Shown here piece by piece: positions 16,690 through 23,088 of a stretch of 61,478 nucleotides of DNA. Origin of the DNA: a virus; IMG/VR virus record IMGVR_UViG_3300020595_000038, positions 1 to 61,478 of that record, one strand, 5' to 3'. Positions within the stretch are counted from its first letter, which is position 1; every line of letters begins with the position of its first letter. The notes beneath the pieces were generated by a model. It ran no database searches. It saw nothing but the letters and a program-made list of their open reading frames with translations, and was not told the DNA's origin. The position numbers and the translations under genes were made by a program.

Positions 16690-16921
16690 GGTGCATAGTT
16701 ATTAGCATTCGTTTAAATTGTTTCTTATCTCCAAAGTAACTGTGACATTCCCTACACAACGCTTGCAAATTTTCGGGGGTATCCTTTTCTTTAGATCCGC
16801 CCATTCCTCTTGGGTGTATATGATGAATATCTACAGCAGTTCTATCACACACCTCACATCCAATCCAATCTCCTGGTTCGATACAAAATGATTCGTGATA
16901 TACTTTAGTGTGATTTTTCAT
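16664..16921 (-). CDS. HNH endonuclease
   Basis: An 85-residue protein with a complete HNH core: 'CEVCDRTAVDIHHIHPRGMG' followed by 'ENLQALCRECHSYFG'. The two Cys pairs (CxxC and CxxCH) form the structural zinc site, and the His-His with Asn is the catalytic set. Its length fits the small free-standing HNH proteins found beside phage packaging or recombination genes. The start overlaps the neighbouring membrane gene (ATGA). Possible roles are a packaging-associated nick or a homing enzyme; no intron or intein was seen. Confidence 0.85.
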   Translation of the reverse strand: MKNHTKVYHESFCIEPGDWIGCEVCDRTAVDIHHIHPRGMGGSKEKDTPENLQALCRECHSYFGDKKQFKRMLITMHHERIQNIY

Positions 16922-17181
16922 AGTGTAAATAAATATATTCCGTATCCGATAATAACATTTAAATTAACAGCAACGATGTTCCATTGCTTTGCAATAAATA
17001 CCTGTGGTAATGACAACAAGCCTCCAATTAGATAGGTGTATGCCCCAACATCATCCACTTTGAGTAGGTATGGTGACATCATAATAAACGCTGTTCCCAT
17101 GTATCCCAATCTCTGAGAAATTTTTTCTAGGGGGGTAAGTCTTCGTGGTTTAACTAAACGCTTTAAAAAGTTTTTAATCAT
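16918..17181 (-). CDS. Small membrane protein
   Basis: The start was set at the ATG 17181 (MIKNFLKRLVKPRRLTPLEK), which overlaps the upstream stop as ATGA; a longer frame begins at 17211. A basic amphipathic N-terminus is followed by two or three membrane helices (GYMGTAFIMMSPYLL, YTYLIGGLLSLPQVFIA, IVAVNLNVIIGYGIYLFTL). Unknown function; an inner-membrane location is expected. Confidence 0.5.
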   Translation of the reverse strand: MIKNFLKRLVKPRRLTPLEKISQRLGYMGTAFIMMSPYLLKVDDVGAYTYLIGGLLSLPQVFIAKQWNIVAVNLNVIIGYGIYLFTL

Positions 17182-17339
17182 GACCAAACGATTTGTATAA
17201 TAAGTACACACAACACTGCAACACCAATTATAGATAACGCTAGTATATCTATGTCTTGAAGTTGGTACGGCTTTCTTTTACTAACTCTGTTTACCCACTC
17301 TTGTAATGTTTCTCCCGGTTTTCTTTTTAGTCTACTCAT
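17178..17339 (-). CDS. Small single-pass membrane protein (53 aa)
   Basis: Start at the ATG 17339 (MSRLKRKPGETLQEWVNRVS), chosen over 17432 because the latter would lie deep inside the nuclease gene. A soluble basic segment is followed by one membrane helix near the C-terminus (ALSIIGVAVLCVLIIQIVW). It overlaps both neighbours by a few bases, so the four genes are translationally coupled. Confidence 0.5.
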   Translation of the reverse strand: MSRLKRKPGETLQEWVNRVSKRKPYQLQDIDILALSIIGVAVLCVLIIQIVWS

Positions 17340-17901
17340 CTTCGATTTTTTTTTCGGGGGTATTAAGATCTGGGGTGACATATCTGTACTGTCGCTTATC
17401 CACCTTAAATTCAAAATATTTGTTTCTGTCATTAATCGTTACTACCGGCCATGTCTTAATCTTCTCCTTCTCAAAATTCATTAACATATACCTGTGATCT
17501 GATAGGAATAAAACAAACAATACAAAGTCAACATCCAACTTATCTATTGTAAACATATTTACCTTCAGGGATCTCTCACAACCCTTAACATCTATTCTCT
17601 TTCCATCAACTATAAGATCAGGATCACTTACACCTTTTTCCTTAACAAATGCTGAGGTTGTGTAATTAATGCCTTTTAAATCATAATGATGCCTTACTAA
17701 AAGTTCCCCTAATATTCCTTTGAAGTCGGTGTAGAACTCATTGTCTACAGGTTCATCAAATAAAATAGGGTGCTTGTACTTGTAACTTCTAGACTTCCAA
17801 TAAAGTTTTTTGTAGTGGTCACGATTTGCCATGACTCTTGTGTCAACGTATAATTTTGCATGATTGAATATGCAGTCTGGTATGCTATATATTGCGTCCA
17901 T
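17332..17901 (-). CDS. PD-(D/E)XK nuclease-like protein
   Basis: A 189-residue protein with the spaced catalytic residues of the PD-(D/E)XK fold: Glu in 'FKGILGELLVRHHY' (about residue 66), Asp in 'GVSDPDLIVDG' and the D-x-K of 'KRIDVKGCERS' (about residues 103-105). Strands flank these as expected (VDFVLFVLFLSDHRYML). It overlaps the GroES-like gene by 17 bases. Likely role: DNA repair, host DNA breakdown or restriction-like cutting. Specificity cannot be judged by eye. Confidence 0.65.
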   Translation of the reverse strand: MDAIYSIPDCIFNHAKLYVDTRVMANRDHYKKLYWKSRSYKYKHPILFDEPVDNEFYTDFKGILGELLVRHHYDLKGINYTTSAFVKEKGVSDPDLIVDGKRIDVKGCERSLKVNMFTIDKLDVDFVLFVLFLSDHRYMLMNFEKEKIKTWPVVTINDRNKYFEFKVDKRQYRYVTPDLNTPEKKIEDE

Positions 17902-18523
17902 TAAGTTCCTTCCCTAAAATATCTGATTGATGCATTACGTAATATTCAACACCCTCGATTTTGTTTAGAAAAGAGTTACGTTCGTGAAATCTCACAGTAT
18001 CTCCGTTATTTAAACCAAGTTCTTCTTTGCCTTTCAATGGTGTACCTATGTGCCTTACGTAACCTTTGTCTTCGCTACGCTTGGGTGGTCCCATGATAAT
18101 AGATCCAATTTTTTCCTCTTCCATGTAAGGCTCGATAAGAACGTGATTGGCAATAGCAGTCAAAGATCCACCTCGTACAAAACAGAAGCATTCTTCTAAG
18201 TCCGCTAAATAAACATCATCCTCTCCGGTAATAAGATTGTCTTTACTCACAGTTAGATAATTGAAGTAAGCCATATCGCCTACTTGCATCTCCTGTTTTA
18301 TAAAACTACCATTAGTGCTTTTACACCACTCTCCTCTAGGTAAAGCCACGACCTCTCCACATATTGTTACGTGATGTTCTGGATTGTATGATACATCTAA
18401 GTATAGTTTATTGCCTCCTGAAAATTCAACCTCATCGTTGTATTTCTTAGAAACTTTAACCGCTATTCTTTGCCCAATCATATTCATTGGTGCTAAGATA
18501 AATAAAGATGAACCTTCGTGCAT
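17885..18523 (-). CDS. Two-domain GroES-like co-chaperonin
   Basis: The open frame reaches an ATG at 18592. I favour the ATG at 18523 (MHEGSSLFILAPMNMIGQRI), with 18487 also possible. The C-terminal half has the Cpn10 pattern: 'ANHVLIEPYMEEEKIGSIIM' (first strand and mobile loop), 'KGYVRHIGTPLKGKEE', 'NNGDTVRFHER' and 'YYVMHQSDILG'. The N-terminal half shows the same plan again: 'GQRIAVKVSK', a loop, 'VTICGEVVALPRG', 'QVGDMAYFNYLTV'. Two fused Cpn10 domains recall chloroplast Cpn20. It would cap host GroEL or a variant ring to fold capsid proteins, as T4 gp31 does. Its 3' end overlaps the nuclease gene. Confidence 0.65.
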   Translation of the reverse strand: MHEGSSLFILAPMNMIGQRIAVKVSKKYNDEVEFSGGNKLYLDVSYNPEHHVTICGEVVALPRGEWCKSTNGSFIKQEMQVGDMAYFNYLTVSKDNLITGEDDVYLADLEECFCFVRGGSLTAIANHVLIEPYMEEEKIGSIIMGPPKRSEDKGYVRHIGTPLKGKEELGLNNGDTVRFHERNSFLNKIEGVEYYVMHQSDILGKELNGRNI

Positions 18524-19130
18524 AAAGTTATTAACAAAAGAAGTTAACAGAGATATACACTGGTGGACATACTGGCTAGCATAGGTAGACAAAATGGCTA
18601 GCCTTTCTATAATATATATATAATATATTTAATATACTATATAATATACTAGTATTATAAATTAAACTAATATTATACATCTTTTGAGTAGTTGCATTTT
18701 TTTTTAGGTTCTAAGATCATTAAAAAAACAGACCGGCATAATACCATTTAAAATTAATTAAAGTTCCTTACATTTGCTCAGAAGGGCATTGTAGATGTTT
18801 TTGTGGTATAACACCTAATATATGGTGGGCCAGAGGCAAATGGGAGAATGGGAATGAAAGACCGGGTACATGGCAAAAAAACGTTTTAAAGATCGAATTA
18901 GTCCACTTAGGACTAGCAACAACCCACCCCTACCTACTGACCCTCAGTCTGTTATACATTTACACAGGCCTATTATATCACCAGGATGCATTTTGTCCTG
19001 GACATTTTGTAAGAAAGGAAACGTTACGGATCCGATCAATGCCTAAATGAATTTGAATTGACGTGGTTACGTTAACGATGCAATGCTGTGCAAGAATTCT
19101 TACAAAACAAATCAAACAAAATATAGTAAC
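18524..19130. other. Gene-poor AT-rich region, possible origin or control region
   Basis: No convincing gene was found in these 607 bases. Positions 18600-18680 are almost pure A/T with alternating TATA runs. At 18769-18776 TACATTTG matches the Bacteroidetes -7 box, but no -33 TTG is visible. CATTTGC (18771-18777) and GCAAATG (18836-18842) could pair. Around 18980-19000 CCAGGA and TCCTGG form a hairpin with a 9-base loop. TGGCTAGC occurs twice near 18573-18601. The stretch divides divergent minus and plus units and could hold a replication origin, promoters or an untranslated RNA. Confidence 0.4.
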
Positions 19131-19265
19131 ATGAATGACATAAGAAATAGACTAAGCCAAGGACGTGACGAGGAGCATGTACAACGCAATCTAATAGTCC
19201 AAGGTTGGACGATCATTGCCGGTCTAATATGTATGATCATTGTAATAATCTTAGGTCAATGGTAG
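19131..19265 (+). CDS. Small membrane protein (44 aa)
   Basis: Start at the ATG 19131 (MNDIRNRLSQGRDEEHVQRN); an in-frame ATG at 19083 would add 16 residues. One membrane helix fills the C-terminus (WTIIAGLICMIIVIILGQW). The stop overlaps the next start (ATGGTAG), so the pair is coupled. Function unknown. Confidence 0.5.
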   Translation: MNDIRNRLSQGRDEEHVQRNLIVQGWTIIAGLICMIIVIILGQW

Positions 19266-19648
19266 TAGCGAAAAAGATAGTCGAACTCTTCAGCCATCAA
19301 CGTGCAGTAAATAAGTATATCAAGTCTTTGGACAATGAACTACAGTACAGAACTGTAATGGTATTTCTAGCATGTGCAATACGTGAGAGTGAATGTAAAT
19401 CGTCCTTCACCTTCTATACAATGCCACAGGTAATAAGTCTATGTGATCAGATGGATTGGTTAAGTAGTAAGCAGAACCAATACCCGGTGTACAGGGAACA
19501 CAAGAAGTTGATCGAACTAGGTTTCGTGGATAGGTTAACAAAGAAAGAATCTTACAAGGGACAACAGTTTTGTATTACAATATCCGGAAGACTACAAGTC
19601 CGTAGACTATACAATTACCTTATACGTGATCTTTATACTCCCCTATAG
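19259..19648 (+). CDS. Winged-helix-like DNA-binding protein candidate
   Basis: Start at the ATG 19259 (MVVAKKIVELFSHQRAVNKY), overlapping the upstream stop; 129 residues. The helical N-terminus is followed by a wHTH-like part: 'MPQVISLCDQMDWLSSKQNQ' (possible recognition region), 'REHKKLIELGFVDRLTKKES' and a beta wing 'GQQFCITISGRLQVRRLY'. This suits a transcription regulator or replication initiator. It lies next to the repeated ATCGTGC sites and the early promoter, which it might bind; that link is inference. Confidence 0.5.
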   Translation: MVVAKKIVELFSHQRAVNKYIKSLDNELQYRTVMVFLACAIRESECKSSFTFYTMPQVISLCDQMDWLSSKQNQYPVYREHKKLIELGFVDRLTKKESYKGQQFCITISGRLQVRRLYNYLIRDLYTPL

Positions 19649-19730
19649 TAATTCTATAAGGTCACCCCAAAATGATGTGATAAGAAAACCCCAAAACCTT
19701 TACACGATACGGATCATATGTAAAGCACAT

Positions 19731-19807
19731 TGCCTGGTAGTTCAATTGGATAGAACAACAGACTTCTAATCTGTAGGTTGAGAGTTCGAGCCTCTCCCAG
19801 GTAACCA
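19731..19807 (+). tRNA. tRNA-Arg (anticodon UCU)
   Basis: A full 77-base cloverleaf: acceptor TGCCTGG/CCAGGTA, D-stem GTTC/GAAC, anticodon stem ACAGA/TCTGT with loop CTTCTAA (anticodon TCT), T-stem GAGAG/CTCTC with loop TTCGAGC, discriminator A and encoded CCA. All stems pair, with one G-U in the acceptor. It reads AGA codons, which are abundant in the phage genes here. It lies in a gene-poor stretch just upstream of the early promoter. Confidence 0.93.
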
Positions 19808-19829
19808 AAATTACCCTCGTTAAATTGAT

Positions 19830-19857
19830 CCAGGTAATACTTACATGTGTTACCTGG
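19830..19857 (+). repeat. Hairpin repeating the tRNA end sequences
   Basis: CCAGGTAA and TTACCTGG form a perfect 8-bp hairpin with a 12-base loop. CCAGGTAA also occurs at the tRNA 3' end (19798-19805), and CCTGGTAG occurs both in the tRNA 5' end (19733-19740) and here (19853-19860). It may be a decayed tRNA duplicate, a processing signal or an att-site relic. Confidence 0.45.
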
Positions 19858-19919
19858 TAGCACGAACCCTTACCCAATTCATAGTAATTACCCCCCAAAA
19901 AAAATCTCGGGCGGACGAA

Positions 19920-19954
19920 ATAGTGCGAAAATCGTGCGTGATTTACTATCGTGC
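19920..19954 (+). promoter_or_regulatory. Iteron-like repeats AT(A/C)GTGC
   Basis: Three copies of a seven-base word lie at 19920-19926 (ATAGTGC), 19931-19937 and 19948-19954 (both ATCGTGC), spaced 11 and 17 bases. They sit 80-110 bases upstream of the early promoter, followed by T-rich DNA. They could be operators or replication iterons. Confidence 0.4.
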
Positions 19955-20030
19955 AAAAAGTTTTTTAAAGTTTTTTTCCTAGCGTTTACAGGTTGTACAG
20001 AGGTATTTACTAAAAAAAGTGTTATTCACA

Positions 20031-20063
20031 TTTGGTTGTTAATAAAAAAGGTTGTTATATTTG
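20031..20063 (+). promoter_or_regulatory. Early promoter, Bacteroidetes type
   Basis: TTTG at 20031-20034 and TATATTTG at 20056-20063 match the Bacteroidetes -33/-7 consensus (TTTG ... TAnnTTTG), with 21 bases between them. The expected start is near 20070. The first transcribed bases contain a hairpin CGAGT-ATGAC-ACTCG. It would drive the operon from 20133. Confidence 0.7.
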
Positions 20064-20132
20064 TACCATCGTTCAACGAGTATGACACTCGAAACGCTTA
20101 TTAACTGAATATCAATTATTTAAACTGAAATT

Positions 20133-20378
20133 ATGAATTACTTAAGTACAGAACTGCAAACAGAATACCTTCCAAACTTCATAGGTATCAATGTCCACAA
20201 CGCTAGAATATCATACAGTAATTGGGGCGAGCATGGTGTTGATTTCAACTACTACAAAGATCCTTCTGATCCATTCAATCAACTATTTCAAGAAGATTTA
20301 CATAAGCCTTTTGCAGGCGGTACAGAATTTACTAGCAAAAAAGAAGCCTTAAGATTTATTAACTCTGTAAACCAATAA
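20133..20378 (+). CDS. First early-operon protein, unknown (81 aa)
   Basis: An 81-residue protein starting MNYLSTELQTEYLPNFIGIN, with aromatic-rich 'NARISYSNWGEHGVDFNYYK' and a charged C-terminus. Not recognised. It is the first gene after the early promoter, about 65 bases downstream of the expected start, preceded by the leader motif ATTTAAACT (20118-20126). Early position suggests host takeover or defence inhibition; no domain supports this. Confidence 0.6.
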   Translation: MNYLSTELQTEYLPNFIGINVHNARISYSNWGEHGVDFNYYKDPSDPFNQLFQEDLHKPFAGGTEFTSKKEALRFINSVNQ

Positions 20379-20381
20379 GCC

Positions 20382-20450
20382 ATGATCTTAATAGCAATCG
20401 CATTACCAATCGGATTAGCCGCAGCCTTCTTAAGAAGCAACAATTATTAA
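20382..20450 (+). CDS. Tiny hydrophobic peptide (22 aa)
   Basis: The ATG at 20382, three bases after the previous stop, gives MILIAIALPIGLAAAFLRSN plus NY. It forms one membrane helix with a short polar end. It could be a membrane micropeptide. Its support is position and composition only. Confidence 0.35.
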   Translation: MILIAIALPIGLAAAFLRSNNY

Positions 20451-20486
20451 CTACCAATTTAATTTAAACTATTCAATATTATTATT

Positions 20487-20762
20487 ATGACAAATTCAAA
20501 TTACAACACCACAGCAAGATTCGACAGACATTCAAACTTCAATCCAATGATGATGTCTTTCATTCAAACAACGATCAACAACTTACGTAACGGAGGCTTC
20601 AGAGCATCTGACCTGGTTAACTCTCTTTACGGAATCTACGATGGTTATTACTACACGAACCTTAGAGCAGAAGCAGATCGTTTATATTCTCATGATATTT
20701 TCATGCTTAGAGATCTACATGCAATAGCAGACACCCTGGACAACATTACAGCCCAGGCTTAA
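20487..20762 (+). CDS. Unknown early protein (91 aa)
   Basis: A 91-residue protein starting MTNSNYNTTARFDRHSNFNP. It is helical, with repeated aromatic residues (YGIYDGYYYTNLRAEADRLY). It is preceded at 16 bases by the leader motif ATTTAAACT (20462-20470) and followed directly by the first hammerhead ribozyme, whose stem I begins at the stop codon. Not recognised. Confidence 0.6.
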   Translation: MTNSNYNTTARFDRHSNFNPMMMSFIQTTINNLRNGGFRASDLVNSLYGIYDGYYYTNLRAEADRLYSHDIFMLRDLHAIADTLDNITAQA

Positions 20763-20816
20763 GATCACTGATGAGCCTGTGAGATCCAGGCGAAACTTCC
20801 TCCGGGAAGTCTGATT
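20763..20816 (+). ncRNA. Type I hammerhead ribozyme 1
   Basis: All the conserved core is present: CUGAUGA (20768-20774), stem II GCCUG/CAGGC (20775-20779 with 20787-20791, loop UGAGAUC), GAAA (20792-20795), and stem III ACUUCC/GGAAGU with loop UCCG (20795-20810). The predicted cleavage follows the C at 20811 in GUC. Stem I pairs GAUCA (20763-20767) with UGAUU (20812-20816). Stem I is open, so the form is type I. It lies between the early genes ending at 20762 and starting at 20840, so self-cleavage would cut the polycistronic mRNA. Confidence 0.9.
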
Positions 20817-20839
20817 AATACTAATTTAAACTAAGCAAT

Positions 20840-21175
20840 ATGAATACTGCAACAATTAAAAATGAATTAAAAGAGTACCTAAATGATTTTGTCGCTGACA
20901 ACAACGATGTTAAATGGAATAGCGAAGACAACGATTTACACCAGGAGGCATTTAACCAGGACTATTATTTAATTGGTTACTACAATTGTAATCAATGGCT
21001 AGAGAGTCACGACATCAATATTTTTGATGGTCTCAACTTTGTGCAAGATTACGAAAGAGAGAATTTTGGTGCTGAATCTGTTAGATCTTATCAAGATTCT
21101 GAAGCCCTGGTAAACATGATTACTTACATAATAGGCGAAGAAATAGTAAACGAATTATACACACAAACAATTTAA
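20840..21175 (+). CDS. Acidic early protein, unknown (111 aa)
   Basis: A 111-residue, strongly acidic protein (NTATIKNELKEYLNDFVADN, VKWNSEDNDLHQEAFNQDYY) with a helical C-terminus. The ATG follows the motif ATTTAAACT (20824-20832) and a CAAT leader. It starts 28 bases after the ribozyme cleavage site, so its message would have a fresh 5'-OH end. Acidic early phage proteins are often DNA mimics, but no such fold can be claimed here. Confidence 0.6.
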   Translation: MNTATIKNELKEYLNDFVADNNDVKWNSEDNDLHQEAFNQDYYLIGYYNCNQWLESHDINIFDGLNFVQDYERENFGAESVRSYQDSEALVNMITYIIGEEIVNELYTQTI

Positions 21176-21185
21176 ACTCAACAAT

Positions 21186-21443
21186 ATGAAAAACAATAAA
21201 ATATTACAGGAACACAGTACAGGAGACCTAATGGCAGAACTAAAGTCAAGAGGAAAATTTATAGACAATCTTTGGACAACACAAGATGTATTTGGAAGGT
21301 ATGATTGTACTGAAGCCGAAGCACAAGAAGTGCTATACGATGCACTAACCAACGATTCAACAATGGAGCAGATTTGGTTTGCTATAGACTTGGCTGCATA
21401 CGATAATGAATTAACTGAAAGAGAGGAGGCTAACAATGGATAG
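21186..21443 (+). CDS. Unknown early protein (85 aa)
   Basis: An 85-residue protein: MKNNKILQEHSTGDLMAELK, then 'FGRYDCTEAEAQEVLYDALT', acidic and helical. It is preceded by the ATTTAAACT leader (21170-21178). Its last codons contain an AGGAGG Shine-Dalgarno site (21424-21429) for the next gene, with which it overlaps by eight bases. The C-terminal half (LYDALTNDSTMEQIWFAIDL) looks like a small helical domain. Not recognised. Confidence 0.6.
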   Translation: MKNNKILQEHSTGDLMAELKSRGKFIDNLWTTQDVFGRYDCTEAEAQEVLYDALTNDSTMEQIWFAIDLAAYDNELTEREEANNG

Positions 21444-21753
21444 TATTAATATAATTACAGCAAATGATTATTATAACGGATTGATAGCAGAATACATGGA
21501 TATGATTTTTGATGATAACGACAAGTCAATGATGATAGTAAAAACCCCACAAGGTAATGATATCATATACCTTGATGAACTTAAATACCACACCTCTTGG
21601 GATTGGCTCATGCCTGTAGTAGGAAAAATAAGTCGAGATGAAAGGTTTCTTGATAACGAATACAGAGAGACCCTATTGGATGTCGTTCCTTATGGACGTA
21701 TTCAAGATGTCGTAGATGCAGTAGCAAATTTCATTCTACACGTAAAAAAATAA
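21436..21753 (+). CDS. Unknown early protein (105 aa)
   Basis: A 105-residue protein: MDSINIITANDYYNGLIAEY, 'SMMIVKTPQGNDIIYLDELK', 'VVPYGRIQDVVDAVANFILH'. The start is well supported by an AGGAGG six bases upstream, unusual for this genome. It has an alpha/beta composition. It is followed at once by the second hammerhead ribozyme. Not recognised. Confidence 0.6.
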   Translation: MDSINIITANDYYNGLIAEYMDMIFDDNDKSMMIVKTPQGNDIIYLDELKYHTSWDWLMPVVGKISRDERFLDNEYRETLLDVVPYGRIQDVVDAVANFILHVKK

Positions 21754-21754
21754 A

Positions 21755-21806
21755 ACAAACTGACGAGCCTGTGAGATCCAGGCGAAACGCTGAGAAGCGT
21801 CTTTGT
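21755..21806 (+). ncRNA. Type I hammerhead ribozyme 2
   Basis: Core CUGACGA (21760-21766), stem II GCCUG/CAGGC with loop UGAGAUC (21767-21783), GAAA (21784-21787), and stem III ACGCU/AGCGU closed by a GAGA tetraloop (21787-21800). The predicted cut follows the C at 21801 (GUC). Stem I pairs ACAAA (21755-21759) with UUUGU (21802-21806). Stem II and its loop are identical to ribozyme 1, while stems I and III differ in sequence yet still pair. This is compensatory change between two copies. Confidence 0.92.
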
Positions 21807-21826
21807 ATAACTAAAAAACAATTACA

Positions 21827-22258
21827 ATGCAGACTATTGAAAACCTTAATGCGATTATCAAATTAAACAAAGCCTTAAAAAACCACGATTGGTATTACGA
21901 AAGATCAGAAGATCCTAGAGTATATAGAAATGGTAGATCACAACGTAACGAGTTAAATATTCTTATGACTGCTATAGGTAATAAGTCTCTTGCTCTCTCC
22001 CTATACAATAAAGCATGTCCTTGGATTGAGATCATTGAATCTGATGAGGTCACCCCGGATCGTTTCAGCATGAGAGAACAAGCACAGGAATTAATAGACA
22101 ATGGAGACTCTACAGAAAAAGCAGAGGGATTTGGAATGATGAGAGTTTTGGATGCGATTATGGATGCTATTGAATATGAAGCAGACAAAGAAGAGGAGCA
22201 GCCAACAGACAGCGATTGTCTTGATCAGATTTACGCAATCTTAAACACCTCAGTATAA
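21827..22258 (+). CDS. Unknown early protein (143 aa)
   Basis: A 143-residue protein starting MQTIENLNAIIKLNKALKNH, helical, with an acidic C-terminus (EADKEEEQPTDSDCLDQIYA). It contains one copy of the over-represented octamer GGTCACCC (22048-22055), encoding Val-Thr-Pro with codons rare in this AT-rich genome. It begins 25 bases after the second ribozyme's cleavage site and shares one base with the next gene (TAATG). Confidence 0.6.
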   Translation: MQTIENLNAIIKLNKALKNHDWYYERSEDPRVYRNGRSQRNELNILMTAIGNKSLALSLYNKACPWIEIIESDEVTPDRFSMREQAQELIDNGDSTEKAEGFGMMRVLDAIMDAIEYEADKEEEQPTDSDCLDQIYAILNTSV

Positions 22259-22566
22259 TGGAAACTTTAAATATTATTAGACAACAGGTAACTACTAGAG
22301 GCGGAGGTATAGAAATATGCCTAGAAAATCAGGGTTATCCAGGAGAAAAAATGACAGCCTACCAAAACTATTTAGGAGGTGGAATTTTAGGTAGAATTGG
22401 TAACGATTGTACAATTAAAAATTGGGATGAGTCTAAACACCTGGTAGATCTCGCAGACAGTTTAGCAAAGATCATGCACAGGATGACAGCACCAATTTAT
22501 TTACAAGGTGAGGAACTTGAGCAAACATATAGTCAAAATCAATCTATGCCAATAAGTGCATACTAA
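22258..22566 (+). CDS. Unknown early protein (102 aa)
   Basis: A 102-residue protein: METLNIIRQQVTTRGGGIEI, a Gly-rich 'QNYLGGGILGRIGNDCTIKN', then 'ESKHLVDLADSLAKIMHRMT' helix and a Gln/Ser-rich end. It starts within the previous stop (TAATG), so it is coupled. The composition suits a small globular beta/alpha protein. Not recognised. Confidence 0.55.
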   Translation: METLNIIRQQVTTRGGGIEICLENQGYPGEKMTAYQNYLGGGILGRIGNDCTIKNWDESKHLVDLADSLAKIMHRMTAPIYLQGEELEQTYSQNQSMPISAY

Positions 22567-22577
22567 AATCAAAAACA

Positions 22578-22724
22578 ATGGCAGTTATAACAAGTAAAAA
22601 ACTAACAGAAGTCCAGGATCAATTAATAGATCTTGGATGGGAGACACAGAGAATGTCATCCTCGGGAATAGAATCCTATAATAAATTATGTAGAATATTT
22701 AATGTTGAAGAAGTAGAATTATGA
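22578..22724 (+). CDS. Small unknown protein (48 aa)
   Basis: The ATG at 22578 gives MAVITSKKLTEVQDQLIDLG, then 'WETQRMSSSGIESYNKLCRI' and FNVEEVEL. Its stop overlaps the next ATG as ATGA, a strong sign of real translation. Not recognised. Confidence 0.5.
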   Translation: MAVITSKKLTEVQDQLIDLGWETQRMSSSGIESYNKLCRIFNVEEVEL

Positions 22725-23086
22725 AACAAGAACAAGAGCAAGTATTTTACAGCGTAACGAAAGCAGTGATCTACGGACAGTTAATGCTTGAAGCGTTAGA
22801 CGATATTAAGGAACTATCAATTTTCAAGCACTCCTTAAAGCATAAGGTGAACCAGGTAGAAAAGGAATTGGAAAAGGAATTGGAAAAGTATATTAATCTG
22901 TTCGCTGAAAACGATGAGCAGTTTTATATGAATATCCAAAACCATATAGACAATTTAGTAACTAAACTTTCAATGCTAGGAGTCGAAGAACTTCCATTGG
23001 TAGCGAAGATCATTGATGAATACATTAACGATAAGGAACATTGGAAAGAGAACTTAACAATACAATTCAAACAATTAAATTCATAA
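22721..23086 (+). CDS. Coiled-coil early protein (121 aa)
   Basis: A 121-residue, mainly helical protein. Residues 44-57 repeat Glu-Lys-Glu-Leu (VEKELEKELEKYINLFAEND), and the DNA there carries a short tandem repeat (GGAATTGGAAAA twice, about 22864-22887). A coiled-coil oligomer is likely. It overlaps the 48-residue gene by four bases. Function unknown. Confidence 0.55.
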   Translation: MKQEQEQVFYSVTKAVIYGQLMLEALDDIKELSIFKHSLKHKVNQVEKELEKELEKYINLFAENDEQFYMNIQNHIDNLVTKLSMLGVEELPLVAKIIDEYINDKEHWKENLTIQFKQLNS

Positions 23087-23088
23087 GC

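Noticed and set aside
17885-18592. Extra 23 residues before the GroES-like protein
   Set aside because: The segment upstream of 18523 is not chaperonin-like and contains repeated TGGCTAGC control-type DNA, so a later start was chosen, though not proven.
19662-19898. Minus-strand open frame across the tRNA gene
   Set aside because: It is the antisense of tRNA-Arg and its flanks, with no leader and a composition typical of reverse-read tRNA.
20073-20095. Hairpin CGAGT-ATGAC-ACTCG followed by AAAC just after the early promoter, as a third hammerhead
   Set aside because: It lacks the CUGANGA box, a stem III and the GUC cleavage triplet. It is more likely a 5' leader hairpin.
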